Of a stretch of DNA of 48,254 nt, positions 9,927-18,493 are shown one piece after another (position 1 is the stretch's first letter; each line of letters begins with the position of its first letter). The translations under genes were made by a program, and so were the position numbers. The notes under the pieces are model-generated. The model was not told where the DNA came from and searched no databases. It saw only the letters and a list, made by a program, of their open reading frames with translations. Source of the DNA: Candidatus Methylomirabilota bacterium (GTDB lineage Bacteria; Methylomirabilota; Methylomirabilia; Rokubacteriales; CSP1-6); the NCBI GenBank assembly GCA_035709005.1, contig DASTFB010000107.1:1-48254 (forward strand), written 5' to 3'.

Positions 9927-9968
9927 GCGCAGGGGCCGTACGCCTCGTCGAGTGCCCGGCCCCTGCGC
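9927..9968. repeat. 12-base perfect inverted repeat near the left edge of the inserted block
   Basis: GCGCAGGGGCCG (9927-9938) and CGGCCCCTGCGC (9957-9968) flank 18 bases. No T-run follows on either strand. The rest of the 387 bases between the macro gene and the beta-helix gene holds only the pilB fragment and the hairpin at 9869; I see no gene in it. Confidence 0.5.
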
Positions 9969-10128
9969 GCTACCGCCGTCGCTGACCTACGACAACTGCA
10001 TCGCCTCCACATCAGTCTCGCTCGGCGTCCGCCGAACACCCGCCTTACCATCGGGGACACACTTCACAGCGAGCGGCCGCACCGCGGTGTTCGACACTAT
10101 CCGCTGACTGGCCCGGCGGCTGCAACCG

Positions 10129-11223
10129 TCAGTCCCCGACGATCTTGACCGAATCGGTCCCGCGGATCGCCCCACCGTTCAACGTACGGCCCTCCAACGT
10201 CAGCGTACCGGTCTGGTTGGTGCTGCGTGCCGCGACGTCCAACGCCTCGGTGCTGATATGCACCAGGAGGTCCAGGAGGCCATCGCCATTCAGATCCACG
10301 AGCGACGCTTGGGGAGAGCCGTTGCCCAGCAGAGCGACCGACATACCCGCGAGCTTGACCGTACTGAGGTCCACCGACGACACGTCAAAGCTCGACGTAC
10401 TGTAAATCGCGACAGGGATGGTCCCTTGAGCACCAGGGTTGAGCGACGCCGGCTTGATGTCGATGGACACCACGGTCGCCTCGCCAAACGGCCTGGTCCA
10501 CGGCAGGTTGTCCTGCCCCCATGGACTCACTACGACCCTTGGTGCGTCGCAGAAGCCGTCACCGTCCTGGTCGCTGCAGCCCTCGGCGGGGGTGTCGAAG
10601 TCAGTCCAGTAGTTGCCGCCAGTCGGCAGGGCGAGGGAGAACCACGTCGTGCCCACGACAGCAGCCTGGACCTGGTTGTCGAAGAAATTGTTGTTGACGA
10701 CGGTATTCCCCACTGAGGACAGGACGTCCAGACCGCGTGCGTTGTTGGAGATCGTATTTTCCCTGAGGTTGTTGCCATTGCTGAAGGTGTCGATTCGCAC
10801 GCCGAACTGGCTGTTGCGCCGCACGGTATTCCGTCTGAGCATGTTCCCGCCGGCTGCGGTCAGTTGAATACCCCCGGCGTTACCCTCGACCGTGTTGGCC
10901 TCGAATGTGTTACCTGAGGACGAGGAAACGACAATCCCGTTTCCGTTATTGGTGACGACACAGTTCCTCACGGTCACCGACGTTTTCCCGTTGAGGGTGA
11001 TCCCCGTGGCGGCGCCGCTGATACGATGGCCGTTGCAATCCAGCACGATGCCATGCGCACCGATCGTGATTCCCCCGACGTTGTCAGCGGTGAGCGTGGT
11101 ATCCGTGATAATCACGGTCTGTGCCGACAGCAGCGAGGGCGCGACGACGCCCGCGACAGAGACGATCAGGACTACCACCCATTGACATGCAATCTGGCGA
11201 GTTTGTCCTGGCCACCAGCTCAT
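10129..11223 (-). CDS. Secreted right-handed beta-helix (NosD-like) protein
   Basis: 364 residues from ATG at 11223, chosen because AAGGGGGG precedes it; the frame is open 30 codons further up. A signal peptide (about 1-35, ending SLLSAQT) leads to parallel beta-helix repeats at about 45-200, rich in N-N-G-I-x-V turns such as TNNGNGIVVSSSSGNTFEAN. Next is a calcium-loop-like DQDGDGFCDA, then a C-terminal domain (about 250-364) starting VVSIDIKPASLNPGAQGTIP with a second loop DLNGDGLLDLLVH. That C-terminal domain recurs in many secreted environmental proteins. Beta-helices of this type often bind or cleave polysaccharides; no catalytic residues can be assigned. A sigma-54 promoter lies upstream, linking it to the pilus genes. 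Confidence 0.85.
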   Translation of the reverse strand: MSWWPGQTRQIACQWVVVLIVSVAGVVAPSLLSAQTVIITDTTLTADNVGGITIGAHGIVLDCNGHRISGAATGITLNGKTSVTVRNCVVTNNGNGIVVSSSSGNTFEANTVEGNAGGIQLTAAGGNMLRRNTVRRNSQFGVRIDTFSNGNNLRENTISNNARGLDVLSSVGNTVVNNNFFDNQVQAAVVGTTWFSLALPTGGNYWTDFDTPAEGCSDQDGDGFCDAPRVVVSPWGQDNLPWTRPFGEATVVSIDIKPASLNPGAQGTIPVAIYSTSSFDVSSVDLSTVKLAGMSVALLGNGSPQASLVDLNGDGLLDLLVHISTEALDVAARSTNQTGTLTLEGRTLNGGAIRGTDSVKIVGD

Positions 11224-11282
11224 AACGTGTCCCCCCTTGTCGCCCTGGTCCAGCTTCGACCAGTTCCCGTAAGGAAGTTGAA

Positions 11283-11298
11283 TGCAGGGGGGATGCCA
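11283..11298 (-). promoter_or_regulatory. Sigma-54 (-24/-12) promoter of the beta-helix gene
   Basis: The reverse strand reads TGGCATCCCCCCTGCA, matching TGGCAC-R-N4-TTGCW with the essential GG and GC correctly spaced. It is very like the pilA promoter (TGGCATCGGCTGTGCA). Transcription would begin near 11272, about 49 bases before the ATG. CTGTC motifs occur on the reverse strand at 11361-11365 and 11434-11438. Nothing else was recognised in the 230-base gap to the lipoprotein gene. Confidence 0.7.
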
Positions 11299-11453
11299 CA
11301 CCCTCCAGATCAACCGTCGTGTATCCGCATACTTATGGGTGACCTACAACGCCGGGACGAGACAGGTGACCAGGACTGGCATCCAGACTGACAAAAGACG
11401 GCACCGATTGGTCGTTCGGGTGAGGCGCGCTACGACAGCAAGGAGTGCGGGCG

Positions 11454-12164
11454 CTAACGGCTGTCCGGAAAGTCGTCCCGGACTTTGACGCTGTTCTGAG
11501 GCGTGAGGTCGAGCTTGAGATCCTCCCCGGCCTTGAGCGCCACCTTGAGGCGCCAGATGGGAGGACCGGCCACGCGGTTCGTGAGGGAATACTCTCCGGG
11601 CGGAACATCGGCGATGCGGAACATCCCGCGCTCGTCCGTCTGCACTCGATAGAACTCGTCCTCGATAGACGTGCCCTTAATACCTTTGAGGAACAGCCGA
11701 AGGTGAGGCTGGGGACGCACGCTGCCGTCCTTGCTCCACAGGACCTGCCCTGAGAGGCTGGCGCGGTCCGGGCGCGTGGGCGCCGGCTCGGAGGATGGCG
11801 CCGCCTGTGCCTTGGAGCGGAAGGCGCGGAGCCACTCGCGGGCGTCCTTGACCTCCTGCGAATCTGCCACCCCATTTGCGACGACCCACTCGAACTGGGC
11901 TTCGGCCTCGTCGCTGAGGTCGAGCCAACTCGCACTGACCGCGAGCAGGTGATGAGCCTCGACGCTGTCCGGGGTTTCGGCAACGACCTGACGGAGAAGC
12001 CGTGCGCTGGTGTCATAGTCGCGCCGCGCAATTGCCTCGCGCGCCTGGGCGAGCAGATCTGGCGGCGGCGTCGCGCTGGGCTGCAACCGCGGCGCGTCCT
12101 GGCAGGCAACGGTCAGGGTGAGTATGCCCACCGCCAGGAGCGTGAGACGGGTGACGGTGAACAT
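11454..12164 (-). CDS. Lipoprotein with TPR-like helices and a carboxypeptidase-regulatory-like domain
   Basis: 236 residues. The N-terminus is a lipoprotein signal, with the lipobox ending in TVAC (Cys21). Helical repeat-like sequence at about 37-115 (AREAIARRDYDTSARLLRQV, then a second unit containing SWLDLSDEAEAQFEWVVANG) looks like two TPR units. After a Pro-rich linker comes a beta-sandwich segment at about 135-225 with SLSGQVLWSKDG and GMFRIADVPPGEYSL, typical of carboxypeptidase-regulatory-like folds. It is the last gene of the reverse minor-pilin operon: its ATG overlaps the pilX stop (TGATG). A periplasmic or outer-membrane helper for the pilus tip or for the adjacent secreted protein is plausible but inferred. 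Confidence 0.75.
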   Translation of the reverse strand: MFTVTRLTLLAVGILTLTVACQDAPRLQPSATPPPDLLAQAREAIARRDYDTSARLLRQVVAETPDSVEAHHLLAVSASWLDLSDEAEAQFEWVVANGVADSQEVKDAREWLRAFRSKAQAAPSSEPAPTRPDRASLSGQVLWSKDGSVRPQPHLRLFLKGIKGTSIEDEFYRVQTDERGMFRIADVPPGEYSLTNRVAGPPIWRLKVALKAGEDLKLDLTPQNSVKVRDDFPDSR

Positions 12165-13420
12165 CAGCTCGAGACCTCGCGCCAGGTCCCGGGCTTCACC
12201 ATGAAGCCCTGCGGAATTCTGCCGCCAGCGTTGTTGATATTGTTGCAGTCGTAGTTGATCGAGATCGTACCGTTCGTCGTGGTATCGATCTGGGTATCGT
12301 TCGCGCCATTTTCGTTGTGAGCGATGACCGCCCCGTTGACGACGGCCGTGCCGTTCCCCGCGGTCAGGTCGTCGGCGGCGTAGACCAGGCCGTTGTAGGT
12401 GGCGTCACCGCTGAGATCGATCGAGCCCATGACGATCATCCAGCCGGAATAGGTGCCACCGCTACCGGCGATCCGGACATCGGCCATATCGGCGACATTG
12501 CTCGCCGTGGGCGGATTCCCGCTGATGGTATCCACGAACACGATGCCGTTGGGCAGGGGGACGCTCGTGCCGAAGTTGACCGCTCCGTTCCAGGTTCCGC
12601 CGGTTGACGGCCCGTTGTAGTTCGGCGGTCCCCAGTACGTCCCGGCTTGCTTGGCCATGTCCTTGAGCATGTTCAGCTCGTCCCGCGTCAGCGTCAGGTC
12701 ATTGAACGTCGTCGGGGCGTTCGGCTGGCTCTCGAGACAGCTCGGGCTCTGGCAGTCCGTTTGATTGCTGCTGCAGTCGACGCCCGCGCAGATCTGTGCC
12801 GCGCCATCCACTTCCGTGGCATTCGACGAATAGCTCCCACTCGCGGGTCCGCTGCCGTTACAGATGTTGCCATAGGCGGCGATGGCCGCGTTGCCGGACA
12901 CGAGCGTCTCGCCGTCGACGTTCAGGGCTCCAGGCGGCCGGAAGCGGTGGTTGAGCGACATCAGCGTGACGCGCACGGCGCGAGTCGCGGAGGGGTTGGC
13001 GTTGTTGGGAATCCAGCCGGTACTCGCCACCTGCACCTCGTTGGGCCTCGCCCCTGGCATGAGCTGCACCGTGTAGCCACCCACCGCCACCGGATCATTG
13101 GAGGCGGTCAGGCTGAACAGGGAGCTGCCGTCCCAGGGCGCGCCCTGCGGGCCGGCCAGTGGTGTGGCGACGCCATAGGTGACCGGGCCCGTCGGCGCCG
13201 GGCTCAGCGTCCAGATGGATCGTTCCACTCCCGCCTCGGCCAGCGTCAGGGCCTGGTCCGCCCGCTTCAGGTTCGTGGAGCTCAAGGGCTCCGTCGTGCC
13301 GAGCATGGCCAGGGCCGCGGTGAGCGACCCGAGAACAGCCAGCACCATCAGGGCTATGGGAAGTGCCATTCCGCGTTCATCGCGCAGGACCTTCAGGACT
13401 GTTGTTTTCAGAACCGGCAT
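12164..13420 (-). CDS. pilX: Large PilX-like minor pilin
   Basis: 418 residues, more than twice the length of classical PilX. The leader DERGMALPIALM (cleavage expected after Gly17) and a hydrophobic stretch to about residue 42 match the PilX N-terminal domain; the mature position 5 is Ile rather than Glu, as in some PilX/GspK proteins. The following helix, SSTNLKRADQALTLAEAGVE, is the family signature. The large C-terminal part is Gly/Asn/Thr-rich and has two cysteine pairs (AAQICAGVDCSSNQTDCQSP region). A large head is expected of a pilin at the fibre tip, where GspK-like proteins cap the complex. It is followed by the overlapping lipoprotein gene and preceded by pilW (16-base gap). Confidence 0.85.
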   Translation of the reverse strand: MPVLKTTVLKVLRDERGMALPIALMVLAVLGSLTAALAMLGTTEPLSSTNLKRADQALTLAEAGVERSIWTLSPAPTGPVTYGVATPLAGPQGAPWDGSSLFSLTASNDPVAVGGYTVQLMPGARPNEVQVASTGWIPNNANPSATRAVRVTLMSLNHRFRPPGALNVDGETLVSGNAAIAAYGNICNGSGPASGSYSSNATEVDGAAQICAGVDCSSNQTDCQSPSCLESQPNAPTTFNDLTLTRDELNMLKDMAKQAGTYWGPPNYNGPSTGGTWNGAVNFGTSVPLPNGIVFVDTISGNPPTASNVADMADVRIAGSGGTYSGWMIVMGSIDLSGDATYNGLVYAADDLTAGNGTAVVNGAVIAHNENGANDTQIDTTTNGTISINYDCNNINNAGGRIPQGFMVKPGTWREVSS

Positions 13421-13436
13421 GTCTCTTCCCCCTCCC

Positions 13437-13979
13437 CTACGAGTTGCGGAGCCGGACGGTTGTCGTGACCTGAGACTTTGTGTCGGCCACAGTCCCCGCC
13501 GGAGCGGTCTCCTCGGTGCGGGTCCGGATCGTGATGGAGACGGTCTTCGCGGTCGGGTAGGTCAGGGTCAACTGCTCGACGCCGCCGATCAGCGTCAGGA
13601 ATTGTAGATCCACGCCGGTTTCCTGCCGCTGCAGCGCGCCGCCACTCAGACGATACGTCACCCGCTCGCCCCGGAGCACCCCATCCACGGCGACCGCGAT
13701 GGCCTCGCCGACAACCCCGTTGCCATTCCAATCGGTCTGGACGGTCAGCTGGGTCGCCGTCTGATTGGCCAGCGCCTGCGCCTCGCGGATCTCGCGGGCC
13801 ATGCGTTCCAGCGCTACGCGGGCGTTCTGCTGGACCTCGACCCGATTGGATCCGTAGAGGTAAGCCCGCAGGCCGCTCTCGTGAACCGTCGCCAGGCCGG
13901 CGAGCGCCAGGCCCAGAACCGCCAAGCCGACCAGCAGCTCGGCGAGGGTGAATCCTTTCTGGCAGGCCCAGGGTGTCAT
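13437..13979 (-). CDS. pilW: PilW-like minor pilin
   Basis: 180 residues with a type III leader: MTPWACQKG cleaved before FTLAELLVGLAV, with Glu at mature position 5. The hydrophobic helix continues into RVEVQQNARVALERMAREIR, the conserved feature of PilW/GspJ-like pilins. The rest is beta-rich. It would be processed by PilD and built into a tip complex with FimT, PilV and PilX. It lies 8 bases after pilV in the same operon. Confidence 0.88.
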   Translation of the reverse strand: MTPWACQKGFTLAELLVGLAVLGLALAGLATVHESGLRAYLYGSNRVEVQQNARVALERMAREIREAQALANQTATQLTVQTDWNGNGVVGEAIAVAVDGVLRGERVTYRLSGGALQRQETGVDLQFLTLIGGVEQLTLTYPTAKTVSITIRTRTEETAPAGTVADTKSQVTTTVRLRNS

Positions 13980-13987
13980 GGCCAGGC

Positions 13988-14554
13988 CTATTGCCGCAGG
14001 GCCACGAAAGTCGTCATCTTCGCAGCCTCCTCGGTCGTGTTATTGAGCGTGCCGACGCCCGTCTGTGGTCGGAAGAACACGGAAACGGTTACCTGACGGA
14101 TACCGCTGTCCAGCACGCCGCCGCTGCATCCGGGGGGGACGCCACAATCCTCGATGCGCACCTCGCGGCGATAGAGGGGATGTCCGGCAATCGTCCCGTA
14201 GCCTTCGTCAGCAAAGGTAACGGTGCCGGTGTTGCCGGTGATGTTCAGCGGTGCCGGCGAGGCGCAGGTTGCAGTGGTCACCGTTGGCGCACTCGTCGTG
14301 GGATTCGAGCGTCCGACTGAGTCACTATAGTTCGGAAAGCAGGTCCACACACCGTTCTTGACCTGCTCGAGGCGCTGCTGGGCCAGGAACACAGCTGTGG
14401 TCCGAAAGTTCGCCTGACCGATGTGGCCCAGCGAGAGAGGGACCAGCCCCGCGAGGGCGATCAATCCGATCAGGATGACCGACATAGCGATCAGGACCTC
14501 GACGAGAGTCAGCCCGGCCTCGTCGTTCCTTACAATCGTCAGCATTCGCCTCAT
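13988..14554 (-). CDS. pilV: PilV-like minor pilin
   Basis: 188 residues. The leader is 14 residues ending in DEAG, with mature sequence LTLVEVLIAMSVILIGLIAL and Glu5 present. The motif FRTTAVFLAQQRLEQVKNG after the helix is typical of PilV/GspI. Several cysteines and Gly/Thr-rich beta segments follow. It lies 13 bases after fimT and 8 before pilW. A paralogue is encoded at 37204 on the other strand. Confidence 0.88.
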   Translation of the reverse strand: MRRMLTIVRNDEAGLTLVEVLIAMSVILIGLIALAGLVPLSLGHIGQANFRTTAVFLAQQRLEQVKNGVWTCFPNYSDSVGRSNPTTSAPTVTTATCASPAPLNITGNTGTVTFADEGYGTIAGHPLYRREVRIEDCGVPPGCSGGVLDSGIRQVTVSVFFRPQTGVGTLNNTTEEAAKMTTFVALRQ

Positions 14555-14567
14555 GTCGCTACGGTTC

Positions 14568-15047
14568 CTATTTCGTCACGCGTCCAGAGGGCGCGACGAC
14601 GACGTCACGGGTCAGCCCCTGCGCGTCGGCGATCCTGAAGACCGCTTGCGCCGGCGCCGCGCCGAGCCGATCGAACACCGGATTATTACCGGGGGGGTTC
14701 TTGGTCACGGTTACATCGCCGGCCAGCGTGTAGAAGCCGTTCGTCGCCGTTCCGGGGCCGTTCCAGACTGTCCCACCCCCGCAGGTACCCAGCCAGAATC
14801 GGTACCGCTTGGTGCCGTCGACCAGCTCCACACAGACGTTGCGGTTCCGAGCAAGGGCGAGGTGGCGGGCGTTGTTCAGCCCAGCGACCAGTTCTTCGGC
14901 TGCTGCCTTTACCGTCGACGCCCGCCAGTAGCCGATGAGGGTCGGCATTGATGCCAATGCCAAAGTGCCGAGGATGGCGAGAACAACGAGCACTTCGCCA
15001 GTGGTAAATCCACCGCTTGTCGGTCGCCGAACGACCCGATGGAGCAT
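14568..15047 (-). CDS. fimT: FimT/GspH-type minor pilin
   Basis: 159 residues from the ATG at 15047, preceded by GGAAGGAA; the frame is open further upstream but nothing there is leader-like. The leader MLHRVVRRPTSGG precedes FTTGEVLVVLAI (Glu5 present). The GspH signature follows: AAEELVAGLNNARHLALARN, then a beta-rich domain ending DVVVAPSGRVTK. FimT/GspH proteins sit in the minor-pilin tip complex; some FimT proteins bind DNA in natural transformation. It is first in the operon fimT-pilV-pilW-pilX-lipoprotein and has a sigma-54 promoter 40 bases upstream. A paralogue is at 36406. Confidence 0.88.
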   Translation of the reverse strand: MLHRVVRRPTSGGFTTGEVLVVLAILGTLALASMPTLIGYWRASTVKAAAEELVAGLNNARHLALARNRNVCVELVDGTKRYRFWLGTCGGGTVWNGPGTATNGFYTLAGDVTVTKNPPGNNPVFDRLGAAPAQAVFRIADAQGLTRDVVVAPSGRVTK

Positions 15048-15086
15048 TGGACGGTTTCCTTCCCTACACATGACCCAAGCCTTTGC

Positions 15087-15102
15087 AGCAAGGAATGGAC
15101 CA
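15087..15102 (-). promoter_or_regulatory. Sigma-54 (-24/-12) promoter of the reverse minor-pilin operon
   Basis: The reverse strand reads TGGTCCATTCCTTGCT. It fits TGG-N2-C-R-N4-TTGC-W with both invariant dinucleotides at the right distance and a pyrimidine-rich T before TGG. The predicted start of transcription is near 15076, giving a leader of about 30 bases to fimT. The neighbouring TGTC repeats fit activation by PilR. Confidence 0.75.
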
Positions 15103-15110
15103 AGCTGGTT

Positions 15111-15132
15111 GTGTCGCCTAAATCGTGTCGCC
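15111..15132 (-). promoter_or_regulatory. Candidate PilR-binding direct repeat
   Basis: GTGTCGCC occurs at 15111-15118 and again at 15125-15132, 14 bases apart, just upstream of the minor-pilin sigma-54 promoter. (C/G)TGTC repeats are the motif I recall being described for Pseudomonas PilR. The close distance to the -24 box is unusual for an enhancer, which lowers confidence. Confidence 0.4.
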
Positions 15133-15498
15133 GGAAGCAGCCGAACCGCTGAGCCTTCAAACACCGCCACGGAAAAATTCGCCATCAGTGCCAGCTTGTA
15201 CCCAGGGGCGACGAGAATTGCCGCCTTCCTGGTACACGCCCGGCGCGAGCAGACATCGTCGCCGGGATACGGCCTCTGAACCCCAGAAGACTAGGTGGTA
15301 TCGAGCACCGGTTGCTCTCACCAGGAGTGGAACGCCTTTCTCCGGCGTCAACCGACCGATGACGAGCTCTTTGGGGCGTCCCGTCGCCCACCCCCAGGTG
15401 TTGACGTGCGGCGTAGCGTTCCACTGGCGAGGAAGGGCGAAACAGCGCTCGATCGACAGGATGGGTAAAAAGGCGAGCTGGCAGGCTGGAGTGGCCAC

Positions 15499-15590
15499 GG
15501 ACCGATCGATGTGGGGGAAGCGGCCCTCACCAGGACGACGCCAACAAGATCTTTTCAGAGACATTGAAGCGGTTGGGGGAAGTAACGTAA
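15499..15590 (+). pseudogene. Collapsed remnant of the macro-domain gene
   Basis: Two pieces of the macro gene are fused with loss of the middle. 15499-15531 encodes GPIDVGEAALT, matching GPIEVGEAVLT of the intact gene. 15531-15590 encodes QDDANKIFSETLKRLGEVT then a stop, matching its C-terminus. The pieces are in different frames. The remaining sequence between fimT and pilB (15103-15498) shows no convincing gene. Confidence 0.8.
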
Positions 15591-15688
15591 GAATGCTTTA
15601 ATGGCTTATTCGAAGCTCGGGCAGTCCGTCAACCGCCGCCTCGGCGATCTTCTCGTTGCCGAAGGCCTGATTTCGCCGCAAGATCTGA
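15531..15688 (+). repeat. Right copy of the macro-gene/pilB junction repeat
   Basis: This block carries the decayed end of the macro gene plus the genuine start of pilB, complementary to the left copy at 9682-9823. The 5.7 kb between the two copies holds the beta-helix gene and the minor-pilin operon. Confidence 0.85.
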
Positions 15689-17340
15689 CCCGGGCCTTGG
15701 CGGCCCAGAAGGGCACCGCCGAAAAGCTCGGATCCGTTCTCCTCAGCCTCAAGCTCCTCACCGAGGAACAGCTGATCGGCTTCCTGTCCCGGCAGTATGG
15801 CATCCCTTCCATGACGCTCGCTCAGTTCGACGTCGATGCGGATGTGCTGCGTCTCGTGCCGGCGGCCATCGCCAAGAAGTACGAGGTTCTACCCGTGAAA
15901 CGGGTCAGCAACTCGCTGACACTCGCCATGGTCGACCCCACCAACGTCTTCGCGCTCGACGACATCGCCTTCATGACGAACCTCCAGGTTCTGCCGGTTG
16001 TGGCCTCTCAGGCAGCCATCCGCAAGGCTATCGAGCGCAACTATGAGGGTCACGGCGGTGCGGCCACCGAGAGCCTTACCGACCTGGCCAGTGACGTCAC
16101 CGCAGCGGCCGTGGAGGTCGTGGAAGACAAGGAAGCGCCCAAGCTCGACATCTTCGAGCTGAAGGAGTCGGCGGACGAGGCGCCGGTGGTGAAGCTGGTC
16201 AACATGGTGCTCGGTGACGCCATCCAGAAGGGCGCGTCGGACGTCCATTTCGAGCCCTACGAGAAGGTGTACCGGATTCGCGTTCGTGTCGACGGCGTCT
16301 TGCACGAGATCCTCTCGCCACCCAAGCGGCTGGAGCCAGCCCTCACATCGCGGATCAAGATCATGTCCAACCTGGACATCGCCGAGCGGCGGCTGCCCCA
16401 GGACGGCCGCATCAAGCTTCGCTACAACGACCGGGAGATCGATTTCCGGGTGGCCATTCTGCCGACGATCTATGGCGAGAAGGCCGTCCTCCGGATCCTG
16501 GACAAGGAGGCTCTGCGACTCGACCTCACTGAGCTCGGGTTCGATCCCGGGAGCCTCGAGCAGTTCCAGGCGGCGATCCGCCAGCCTTATGGGATGGTCC
16601 TCATCACAGGCCCCACCGGCTCGGGCAAGACCACGACGCTCTACTCGGCAATCCAGGCCATCAATTCGCCCGAGCAAAACATCCTGACCGCGGAGGACCC
16701 CGTCGAGTACAACCTGCGGGGCGTCAATCAGATCCAGATCAACGAGGCCGTGGGGCGCACCTTCGCGGCGGTCCTGCGTTCATTCCTGCGCCAGGATCCC
16801 GATGTGATATTGGTCGGCGAAACGCGCGATCTGGAGACGGCCCAGATCGCCATCCGGGCGGCCTTGACCGGCCACCTCGTGTTCTCCACGCTGCATACCA
16901 ACGACTGTCCCTCCACGGTGGCGCGGCTGGTCGACATGGGCATCCCCCCGTACCTGGTCGCATCCGCGCTCGTCCTGATCGTCGCCCAGCGCCTGGGCCG
17001 CAAAGTGTGCAACGAGTGCCGGGAATCTTACGAGATCGACCAGGAGAGCCTGACACCCTACGGGCACCAACCGACAGGACCTAGGCGGGTCACAGTCTAC
17101 AAGGGCAAGGGGTGTACGGTCTGCAACTTCACCGGCCTGAAAGGCCGAGTGGCATTTTACGAAGTCATGCCGATGACGGCGGAGTTGCGCGATATGATCC
17201 TGAGAGGCGCACAAGAGGCGGAGTTGCGCCGAGCCGCGCAGCGCTTGGGCATGCGCACGCTGCGCCAGGCGGGGCTCACCAAGGTGCTCGACGGCGCTAC
17301 GACGGTGGAGGAGGTGCTTCGAGTCACCGTCGCCGAGTAA
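15601..17340 (+). CDS. pilB: Type IV pilus extension ATPase PilB
   Basis: 579 residues. An N-terminal MshEN-type domain (about 1-150: LGDLLVAEGLISPQDLTRAL, then FLSRQYGIPSM) may bind cyclic di-GMP as in related PilB/MshE proteins. The ATPase follows with Walker A GPTGSGKTTT, the Asp box (ILTAEDPVEYNL), Walker B LRQDPDVILVGE and the His box LVFSTLHTND. Four cysteines, CNEC and CTVC, form the zinc site of extension motors. PilB is the cytoplasmic motor that adds pilins at the base. The ATG lies just after the macro-gene remnant with only a weak ribosome site. pilT and pilC follow closely, so this is a motor-platform operon. Confidence 0.97.
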   Translation: MAYSKLGQSVNRRLGDLLVAEGLISPQDLTRALAAQKGTAEKLGSVLLSLKLLTEEQLIGFLSRQYGIPSMTLAQFDVDADVLRLVPAAIAKKYEVLPVKRVSNSLTLAMVDPTNVFALDDIAFMTNLQVLPVVASQAAIRKAIERNYEGHGGAATESLTDLASDVTAAAVEVVEDKEAPKLDIFELKESADEAPVVKLVNMVLGDAIQKGASDVHFEPYEKVYRIRVRVDGVLHEILSPPKRLEPALTSRIKIMSNLDIAERRLPQDGRIKLRYNDREIDFRVAILPTIYGEKAVLRILDKEALRLDLTELGFDPGSLEQFQAAIRQPYGMVLITGPTGSGKTTTLYSAIQAINSPEQNILTAEDPVEYNLRGVNQIQINEAVGRTFAAVLRSFLRQDPDVILVGETRDLETAQIAIRAALTGHLVFSTLHTNDCPSTVARLVDMGIPPYLVASALVLIVAQRLGRKVCNECRESYEIDQESLTPYGHQPTGPRRVTVYKGKGCTVCNFTGLKGRVAFYEVMPMTAELRDMILRGAQEAELRRAAQRLGMRTLRQAGLTKVLDGATTVEEVLRVTVAE

Positions 17341-17356
17341 CGGGCCGGGAGGAACG

Positions 17357-18484
17357 ATGGCGGCTACGATGGCTGATCTGCTGCAGATCCTCGTTGATCG
17401 AGGCGGTTCCGACCTCCACATCACGACCGGCACGCACCCCCAGATCCGTATCGCCGGCAAACTAATGCCGTTGTCCGAGTTCGAGCAGCTGACGCCCCAG
17501 GACACGCAGCGATTGGCCTACAGCGTGCTGAACGAGGCCCAGAAGCAGAAGTTCGAGGAAGAGAGCGAGCTCGACCTGTCTTTCGGCATCCAGGGGTTGG
17601 CCCGATTCCGCTGTAACGTCTACCGGCAACGCGGCGCCGTCGGCGCCGCTATCCGAGTAGTGCCCTACAAGATCCGCAGCTTCGAGGAGCTCGGCCTGCC
17701 GAAAGTCGTCGAGGAGCTGGCCGAGCGGCCCAAGGGCCTCGTCCTCGTCACCGGTCCCACCGGCTCGGGAAAGTCCACGACGCTGGCCGCCATGGTGGAC
17801 AAGATCAACAACGAGCGCAGCGAGCACATCGTCACGATCGAGGATCCCATCGAGTTCGTGCACCCGCACAAGCGGTGCGTCGTGAACCAGCGGGAGGTCT
17901 TCGCCGACACCCATTCCTTCAAGAACGCGCTCAAGTCGATCCTGCGTCAAGATCCCGACGTCGTGCTGGTCGGCGAGATGCGCGATCTAGAAACCATCGC
18001 CGCTGCTATCACGATCGCGGAGACGGGTCACCTCACCTTCGGGACGCTGCACACCAACTCTTGCGCCCAGACCATCAACCGAATCATCGACGTGTTCCCG
18101 ACGACGCAACAGGCACAGGTCCGAGCCCAACTCTCACTGGTACTCGAGGGGGTGCTCTCGCAGACGCTCATCCCCAAGATCGGGGGCGGGCGGACGATGA
18201 GCATGGAAATCATGGTGGCGACGCCTGCCATCCGGAACCTCATCCGGGAGGAGAAGATCCACCAGATCTATTCTGCGCTGCAGTCCGGCGCCAAGTTTGG
18301 CATGCAGACGATGAACCAGTCCCTGGCCGATCTCGTCCGTCGCCACCAGATCACCCGCGAGGATGGCATGAACCGGTCGACCCTTCCCGAGGAGCTCGCC
18401 CAGCTGCTCCAGAGCGATGGGGGCGGGGCTTCCCCCGCGACGGCAGGCGCGGGCAGCGCGTCGCCGTTCTCCCGGCGGTCGTAG
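17357..18484 (+). CDS. pilT: Type IV pilus retraction ATPase PilT
   Basis: 375 residues. Hallmarks: SDLHITTGTHPQIRIAGKL near the N-terminus, Walker A GPTGSGKSTT, the Asp box IVTIEDPIEFVH, Walker B LRQDPDVVLVGEMRDLET, His box HLTFGTLHTN and the C-terminal AIRNLIREEKIHQIYSALQ (the AIRNLIRE motif needed for retraction). It disassembles the fibre into the membrane, powering twitching and DNA uptake. It starts 16 bases after pilB and has an extra four residues before the second Met (MAATMADLLQ). The Gly/Ala/Ser-rich tail is unremarkable. Confidence 0.97.
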   Translation: MAATMADLLQILVDRGGSDLHITTGTHPQIRIAGKLMPLSEFEQLTPQDTQRLAYSVLNEAQKQKFEEESELDLSFGIQGLARFRCNVYRQRGAVGAAIRVVPYKIRSFEELGLPKVVEELAERPKGLVLVTGPTGSGKSTTLAAMVDKINNERSEHIVTIEDPIEFVHPHKRCVVNQREVFADTHSFKNALKSILRQDPDVVLVGEMRDLETIAAAITIAETGHLTFGTLHTNSCAQTINRIIDVFPTTQQAQVRAQLSLVLEGVLSQTLIPKIGGGRTMSMEIMVATPAIRNLIREEKIHQIYSALQSGAKFGMQTMNQSLADLVRRHQITREDGMNRSTLPEELAQLLQSDGGGASPATAGAGSASPFSRRS

Positions 18485-18493
18485 GAGGCCATC

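Noticed and set aside
15048-15190. Possible cyclic-di-GMP (GEMM-I) riboswitch before the reverse minor-pilin operon
   Set aside because: A GCAAAGG segment is present but the paired stems and the GGTTACCG-like receptor are not; the sequence is better explained by the sigma-54 promoter and its short leader.
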